From CAZAKO01 sp964546145 (GTDB lineage Bacteria; Fidelibacterota; UBA2242): DNA of 11,147 nt. Below the pieces are notes generated by a model that worked only from the letters and a program-made list of their open reading frames with translations, was not told the DNA's origin and ran no database searches. Positions within the stretch are counted from its first letter, which is position 1. Each line of letters starts with the position of its first letter. The stretch covers positions 1-11,147 of the forward strand of contig CAZJIU010000070.1 in the NCBI GenBank assembly GCA_964546145.1, read 5' to 3'. The translations under genes and the position numbers were made by a program. Positions 7,360-11,147 of the stretch are shown here, one piece after another.

Positions 7360-7451
7360 CTTATCAATGTAGCATCTATGTTTTTTAACACGGTTAACCA
7401 GCCGGAATTCGATCACTTTGTGGCTTTTGATCAATTTTCGATAATCAGCAA

Positions 7452-7480
7452 TTGAAAGATTTGAATTGATGCTGTATATT
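7452..7480 (+). promoter_or_regulatory. Sigma70-type promoter upstream of the Ig/SUMF1 gene
   Basis: TTGAAA at 7452-7457 and TATATT at 7475-7480 are separated by exactly 17 bases; each matches 5 of 6 consensus bases. A start near 7487 would give a leader of about 50 bases. A second, weaker pair (TTGAAT at 7461 with CATAAT at 7486) overlaps it. This suggests that the gene at 7540 has its own transcript rather than depending on the patatin gene. Confidence 0.55.
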
Positions 7481-7524
7481 CCATACATAATAAATAGAGG
7501 TTCAAAAAATAGAAAATAACAGTT

Positions 7525-7530
7525 GGGGAG
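7525..7530 (+). promoter_or_regulatory. Ribosome binding site of the Ig/SUMF1 gene
   Basis: GGGGAG, 9 bases before the ATG at 7540. It supports that start even though it produces an unusually long, basic segment before the signal-peptide hydrophobic core. Confidence 0.65.
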
Positions 7531-7539
7531 TATAAGATT

Positions 7540-9333
7540 ATGAACCAATCCATTGTTAACCATGTCCAAGCCCGGAAATCCTGTCGTATACTGACTCTGC
7601 GCCTTTTTATTGTCTTGAGTATCGCGTTTTCCGCCTCGCTGTTCTCAAGCAATCCACTCTATGGTGCACCCAAAGAGGATAAAAAGCCGCCTAAAATCAA
7701 GATTCTATCCCCTAAACCAAATATTACCGCTAACGGTCCACTTAAAATCAGCACCGAGGTAAGTGATAATGTTGGCATCCAGAAGGTAGGTTTCTACGTG
7801 GACGGCGAGCTGGTAGAAGAGGTCTATAATCCGCCCTTCGAATATATTCTGAATGTAGGCTTCTGGGCCGACGGGAAAATTCATCAACTCAAAGCTGTGG
7901 CTACCGACAATTCCGAAAACAATACGCCGTCGGAAGAGATTCCGGTCACGATTCTTGACAGTGCAGCTAACTCACCTTACCTCCTTTACCCCAGAGACAA
8001 GGCAGTCATCCAGGATCGCAACCAAATTCGGTTAAAATGGCGAGCGCTATACGGAGCCAATAACTATCGTGTTGCCATCGCCAAGGATCGTAATTTTAGT
8101 AATATATTTGCAGCCTATACGGTTAAGGATACTACTTTACTCACCGATCCCCTGCCGATTGGCATCTATTATTGGGCGGTTGTTGCCAAAAATCCGGCTG
8201 ACACCTGGAGTATCTGGAGCGTTTTCCGCGAATTTTCGATCGAACCGCCGCTCCCCCCTACGCTAATTGCCCCTAAAAACAACTTTTTTTACAAGAGTAG
8301 TGAAAGTCCCTATCTGAGCTGGAACAAGTCCAAATTTGCCAGTCAGTACGAAATCAAAGTAGTCAAGGTCACCAATCCGGATTTTGTCGCATTCACCCGG
8401 ATTGTCGCTGATACCTTTGCAGTAGTTTCCGGATTACCGGAAGAGTGGCATCAATGGTCAGTCCGTCCCATCAACAGCGGCGGAATCATCGGGGAGTGGA
8501 CCGAGTCTCGCCTATTTTATACCTGCAAACCCGAAGTAACTCAGTTCGTAAAAGTCGCCGCTGGTGAGTACACGGCAGGCAAAGAAAATCTCACCCAGAA
8601 AATAGAATACGATTTCGAAATCATGAAATACCCCGTAACCTGTCGCCAGTATCTCAACTTCCTCAACCAAGCCTACTGCCGCAATTTAGTTGATGAGAAT
8701 GGCTATGGTCATTACAAAGGCGACGAATTCAAGCCCGCCGGTGAATATAAGTGGATTGAAATCAAGGAAAAGAAAAAAGAGATCGGCGACATTCTTTTCG
8801 ATCCGGAGAAAAAATATTTTGTGCTTGAGAGTGACGAATATCTGGATCACCCGATTGGCGATGTTTCCTGGTTCGGAGCGAATGCCTTTGCCGAATGGTA
8901 CGGATTGAGATTGCCAACCGAAGAGGAGTGGGAGAAAACCGCCCGCGGCAAGACCGGCTTCGATTTCCCCTGGGGCAACGAGATTGATTGCCACAATGCC
9001 AACATTGCCGGTTGTATTGAACGCGGCTTCTCCGCCTCGACCTCCTCCGTTGGTAAATTTAATGGTACCAACAATACGGTTGATAGTCCCAGCCCTTATG
9101 GCGCCTACGATCTGGTCGGCAATGTCTGGGAGTGGACCAATTCATGGTTCGGCGGCAATTTCCAGGCTTACCGGGTCATCAAAGGCGGCAGTTACCACGA
9201 ATCCAAAGGAATCAAAGCTAATCTGGAAAGTCTTTCGAGCTGGTACCGCTACTGGATGGATCCGCAGAGCACCAACGGCAAATACGGCTCCGCCATCGGT
9301 TTCCGCTGTGTGTTGCAAAAGAAAGCTAGGTAA
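7540..9333 (+). CDS. Exported Ig/FN3-like protein with SUMF1-fold domain
   Basis: 597 residues. The signal peptide has a long basic n-region (R12, K13, R16, R21), a hydrophobic core at 22-36 and a likely cleavage near YGA (41-43). Domains in order: a bacterial Ig-like domain at about 50-140 (KIKILSPKPN, VGIQKVGFYVDGELVEE, LKAVATDNSENN); two FN3-like beta domains at about 144-234 and 238-330, each with a YxxxIxK/V strand and a WxW-type strand; and a formylglycine-generating-enzyme/SUMF1 domain at about 335-595. SUMF1 marks are YPVTCRQYLNFLN (364-376), GDVSWFGANAFAEWYGLRLP, TEEEWEKTARG (460-470), DLVGNVWEWT (524-533), GGSY (549-552) and GFRCV. The cysteine pair that true FGEs carry just after the GGSW motif is absent (GGSYHESKGIKANLES), so sulfatase activation is unlikely. 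The domain more probably serves as a C-type-lectin-like binding or structural module on an exported protein. Its own promoter and ribosome site precede it. Cysteines at 484 and 492 could form a disulfide. Confidence 0.88.
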   Translation: MNQSIVNHVQARKSCRILTLRLFIVLSIAFSASLFSSNPLYGAPKEDKKPPKIKILSPKPNITANGPLKISTEVSDNVGIQKVGFYVDGELVEEVYNPPFEYILNVGFWADGKIHQLKAVATDNSENNTPSEEIPVTILDSAANSPYLLYPRDKAVIQDRNQIRLKWRALYGANNYRVAIAKDRNFSNIFAAYTVKDTTLLTDPLPIGIYYWAVVAKNPADTWSIWSVFREFSIEPPLPPTLIAPKNNFFYKSSESPYLSWNKSKFASQYEIKVVKVTNPDFVAFTRIVADTFAVVSGLPEEWHQWSVRPINSGGIIGEWTESRLFYTCKPEVTQFVKVAAGEYTAGKENLTQKIEYDFEIMKYPVTCRQYLNFLNQAYCRNLVDENGYGHYKGDEFKPAGEYKWIEIKEKKKEIGDILFDPEKKYFVLESDEYLDHPIGDVSWFGANAFAEWYGLRLPTEEEWEKTARGKTGFDFPWGNEIDCHNANIAGCIERGFSASTSSVGKFNGTNNTVDSPSPYGAYDLVGNVWEWTNSWFGGNFQAYRVIKGGSYHESKGIKANLESLSSWYRYWMDPQSTNGKYGSAIGFRCVLQKKAR

Positions 9334-9393
9334 AACAATAGATAAACATTATCCTAATTATGTTTTTATGGTAGATTATTCGATTAAGTGAAA

Positions 9394-9422
9394 TGTCACA
9401 GATGGAACTTGTTACTGTGATA
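9394..9422. repeat. Inverted repeat TCACAG-N13-CTGTGA before the AT-rich cassette
   Basis: Perfect 6-base arms at 9396-9401 and 9415-9420, extended by a G-T and a T-A pair to an 8-bp stem around a 13-base loop. No T-run follows, so it is not an intrinsic terminator. Its place 47 bases before the ATG at 9469 would suit an operator or an RNA leader element. The arms resemble CRP half-sites but in the opposite order and with the wrong spacing. Confidence 0.3.
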
Positions 9423-9456
9423 CTTGTTAAATAGTGCAAATGATTGCCCGGAATTT

Positions 9457-9460
9457 GGGA
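9457..9460 (+). promoter_or_regulatory. Ribosome binding site deciding the start of the TIGR04255 gene
   Basis: GGGA, 8 bases before the ATG at 9469. It favours this ATG over an in-frame TTG 45 bases upstream, whose extra residues are not part of the family's conserved N-terminus. Confidence 0.5.
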
Positions 9461-9468
9461 CACATTAT

Positions 9469-10218
9469 ATGAAAAGTTACAAAAGTTATCCTCATCTCGT
9501 GAATGCGCCAATTATTGAAGCTGTCGTCGATATTCAAGTGAAACTTCCTTCACACATTAGTGTCGAAGATTTACACCAATCATATAGATTCGTCAATGAT
9601 AAATTTCCCAATAAAAAAGAAATATTTGAAATTTCGGCAGAACTCAAAATAGAAAAAGGACAGCCCCAACCTATCGTAAACAAATCAAAGCCCACAGGTT
9701 ATTTTTACAAATCTACTGATAACTCTAAACTTATTCAGTATCGATTAAATGGATTCTCTTATAATAAGTTAAAACCATATACCAGCTGGAATGATATTTA
9801 TAATGAAGCAAAAATATACTGGGAATTATACCGGAATCAATTTAATCCTGAACATATAACACGTATTGCAGTTAGATATATAAACTATTTAAATTTACCG
9901 CTACCTATATCTGATTATGGTATATACTTAAAAACTCCCCCCGTAATATTAGAAGGATTTCCTCGGCAATTGAATGGCTTTATCACAAAACTTGTATTGT
10001 ATGATCCCGTTAAAAAATATACCACTCACATTACACAACAACTAGATAAAATTACAGCGAAATATGCAGTTATTTTATTTGATATTGATATTTTTCTAAA
10101 ACAACAATTTTCCTCAAACGACGACAAAATCTGGTATCTATTAAACACATTTCACACTGTTAAAAATGACATTTTTTTTAATAGTATAACAAATGAAACT
10201 TTGGAGCTATTTAAATGA
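9469..10218 (+). CDS. TIGR04255 family protein, first gene of AT-rich cassette
   Basis: 249 residues from the ATG at 9469, near the usual length of the TIGR04255 family, a sporadically distributed family with no established function. Visible marks in order: LVNAPIIEAVVDIQV at 10-24, the conserved N-terminal motif; YRLNGFSYNKLKPYTSW at 91-107; then EAKIYWELYR and ITRIAVRYINYLNLP at 130-144. No signal peptide or membrane segment is seen, so it should be cytoplasmic. The stop codon overlaps the next start in an ATGA arrangement, indicating translational coupling. Base composition drops sharply from the preceding gene: bases 9601-9660 are 25% GC by hand count against 50% in 8881-8940. This suggests acquisition by transfer. 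Assignment to the family is from recalled motifs; the biochemical role is unknown. Confidence 0.8.
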   Translation: MKSYKSYPHLVNAPIIEAVVDIQVKLPSHISVEDLHQSYRFVNDKFPNKKEIFEISAELKIEKGQPQPIVNKSKPTGYFYKSTDNSKLIQYRLNGFSYNKLKPYTSWNDIYNEAKIYWELYRNQFNPEHITRIAVRYINYLNLPLPISDYGIYLKTPPVILEGFPRQLNGFITKLVLYDPVKKYTTHITQQLDKITAKYAVILFDIDIFLKQQFSSNDDKIWYLLNTFHTVKNDIFFNSITNETLELFK

Positions 10219-10715
10219 ACAATTATGCTTATTGCACGACAAATTATAATTTAGGTAGGTATATATCTCCAAATTATGGAGTGAGTCCAGCATCACAAAA
10301 AATAAGAGAATTGTTTATAAATCTCATGTTTGATAGCTTCTTAAAGAACACTGTTGATAATATTTACATATCATGCCTTCCATCTTTATATGAATTATTT
10401 GAGGAATATTCAGAAAATAACTGGGATGGATACGGGGCTAGTGCAATTAATTTAAGCTCTTATATAAACGCAATTTCTTTTCTTATGGCTCTTCCTTCCT
10501 CAACACAAGTTCCAGAAATAAGCATAGAAACTGATGGAGATGTGGTTTTTGAATGGTTCGTCAGTTGGGATAGAGTATTTTCAGTAAGTATAGGACCAAA
10601 TTGTGAGCTACACTATGCAGGATTATTCGAAGGAAGACAAATTTCTGGTCTGGAATATCTTGAAGAAACGATTCCGAAAATTATTATTGATCAAATTGAT
10701 AAAATATTTGATTAG
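10215..10715 (+). CDS. NWDGYGA-motif protein, second gene of cassette
   Basis: 166 residues, starting within the stop of the TIGR04255 gene (4-base overlap). I recognise no named domain, but the sequence has the look of a recurrent uncharacterised family: NWDGYGA at 69-75, a helix (YINAISFLMALP), VPEISIETDGDVVFEW at 99-114, then a beta-rich part with VFSVSIGPNCELHYAG at 121-136. The alternation of short polar turns and W/F-containing strands suggests a small beta sheet after an N-terminal helical half. No signal peptide or membrane helix. AT-rich like its neighbours. Translational coupling suggests a complex or fixed stoichiometry with the TIGR04255 protein. Function unknown. Confidence 0.75.
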   Translation: MNNYAYCTTNYNLGRYISPNYGVSPASQKIRELFINLMFDSFLKNTVDNIYISCLPSLYELFEEYSENNWDGYGASAINLSSYINAISFLMALPSSTQVPEISIETDGDVVFEWFVSWDRVFSVSIGPNCELHYAGLFEGRQISGLEYLEETIPKIIIDQIDKIFD

Positions 10716-10726
10716 AAATAACTTTT

Positions 10727-11092
10727 ATGTATTTACTGGTAGCACGTTTTTTAACCCAAAAAGGTCATTATTCATCTGAGAAAAACATTGTAAAACCATC
10801 TGCATTTCTACCAAATAGGAATAGAGAAACTTCAGTTTTTGGTATTGATAATCTGTCTCATCAAGAAATTATATCGATCGGATTGAATAACATCTCAACA
10901 CAATCAGGAACCGCTCCAAAAGGAAGAGCTGAAATACTCACAAAAGAGATCTATAATGCAAAACTGGACATTGATTATAATGATATCCCTCCTCGTCACT
11001 GTAATATTATTAATTGGCCAGAGCAAAAACATTCTCAGAAATTAAAAGCACTTATTTTGGCATCAAAATCTGTCCTTTACTTACACATTTAA
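10727..11092 (+). CDS. PPRHxNI-motif small protein, third gene of cassette
   Basis: 121 residues, starting 11 bases after the previous stop, with no clear Shine-Dalgarno sequence. Conserved-looking motifs suggest a complete member of an uncharacterised small-protein family: KPSAFLP at 23-29, ETSVF at 34-38, a GRAEI segment near 66-70, and PPRHCNIINWP at 88-98 followed by a helix with alternating K, Q and A residues (KHSQKLKALILASKS). H91 with R90 and the adjacent N93 could form a functional site, but no catalytic role is shown. Cytoplasmic by appearance. The same-strand packing with the two upstream genes indicates one transcript. No terminator is seen in the 55 bases left before the window ends. 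Confidence 0.72.
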   Translation: MYLLVARFLTQKGHYSSEKNIVKPSAFLPNRNRETSVFGIDNLSHQEIISIGLNNISTQSGTAPKGRAEILTKEIYNAKLDIDYNDIPPRHCNIINWPEQKHSQKLKALILASKSVLYLHI

Positions 11093-11108
11093 GAATTAAA
11101 ATTTTAAA

Positions 11109-11118
11109 AACCCGGGTT
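11109..11118. repeat. Perfect 10-base palindrome after the cassette
   Basis: AACCCGGGTT, lying 17 bases past the last stop codon in otherwise AT-rich sequence. It has no loop and no following T-run, so it is not a normal terminator. It could be a protein-binding site or chance. Confidence 0.15.
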
Positions 11119-11147
11119 GTATCTTTATAATCCATATCTTACTGTTT

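Noticed and set aside
8542..9321. Active formylglycine-generating enzyme
   Set aside because: The fold motifs are present, but the cysteines required after the GGS motif are absent, so sulfatase-activating function is not supported.
8984..9391. A 135-codon plus-strand frame overlapping the end of the SUMF1 gene
   Set aside because: It is a shifted frame of a well-supported domain; the Pro/Ala/Thr-rich translation looks like an out-of-frame reading.
9394..9422. CRP-type operator
   Set aside because: CRP sites read TGTGA-N6-TCACA; here the half-sites are in reverse order with a 13-base gap.
9424..9468. N-terminal extension of the TIGR04255 protein from a TTG
   Set aside because: The ATG at 9469 has GGGA 8 bases upstream and gives the family's usual N-terminus.
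1..11147. CRISPR arrays, tRNA or rRNA genes, insertion sequences, integrase or attachment sites
   Set aside because: Reading through the window showed no regularly spaced repeats, RNA gene signatures, transposase or recombinase motifs; the AT-rich cassette edge carries no direct repeat I could identify.

Overview
The window appears to come from the chromosome of a Gram-negative bacterium. The evidence is an outer-membrane type Vd patatin/Omp85 protein, a lipoprotein with a lipobox and several exported proteins. Fibronectin type III and SUMF1/Ig-like surface proteins, a DhaL-DegV fusion and a DUF502 protein together suggest the FCB superphylum (for example Cloacimonadota, Calditrichota or Marinimicrobia-like lineages). 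That placement is inference; no rRNA or marker gene is present. Shine-Dalgarno sites are visible for several genes, and GTG and TTG starts are used.

Layout. Positions 1-499 (minus) hold the 5' part of an FN3-repeat lipoprotein that runs off the window. Positions 581-5001 (minus) are a compact, probably co-transcribed group. In transcription order it is a DUF502 membrane protein, a fatty acid kinase fusion (FakA-like DhaL and middle domains joined to a FakB-like DegV domain), the acyl-phosphate acyltransferase PlsY, and a secreted phospholipase D-fold protein of the PLD3/PLD4 type. Divergently, 5191-7359 (plus) encodes a patatin lipase joined to a POTRA domain and an Omp85 barrel. Next, 7540-9333 (plus) encodes an exported Ig/FN3-like protein with a C-terminal SUMF1-fold domain that lacks the formylglycine-generating cysteines. 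At 9469-11092 (plus) there is a clearly AT-richer three-gene cassette: a TIGR04255-family protein, an NWDGYGA-motif protein overlapping it by 4 bases, and a small PPRHxNI-motif protein 11 bases further on.

How the genes may work together. The fusion kinase should bind a fatty acid and phosphorylate it, and PlsY, whose ribosome site lies inside the end of the kinase gene, uses acyl-phosphate to acylate glycerol-3-phosphate. Two exported lipase-type proteins (PLD-fold and patatin) flank this pair. One coherent reading is a locus for releasing, capturing and re-esterifying fatty acids. The kinase-PlsY coupling is well grounded in known biochemistry; the link to the two exported enzymes is inference from position.

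The best candidate for an undescribed system is the terminal three-gene cassette: coupled, conserved in motif, of unknown function, and different in base composition from the rest of the window. No RNA genes, CRISPR arrays, transposases or integrases were seen. No gene-free stretch exceeds 300 bases.
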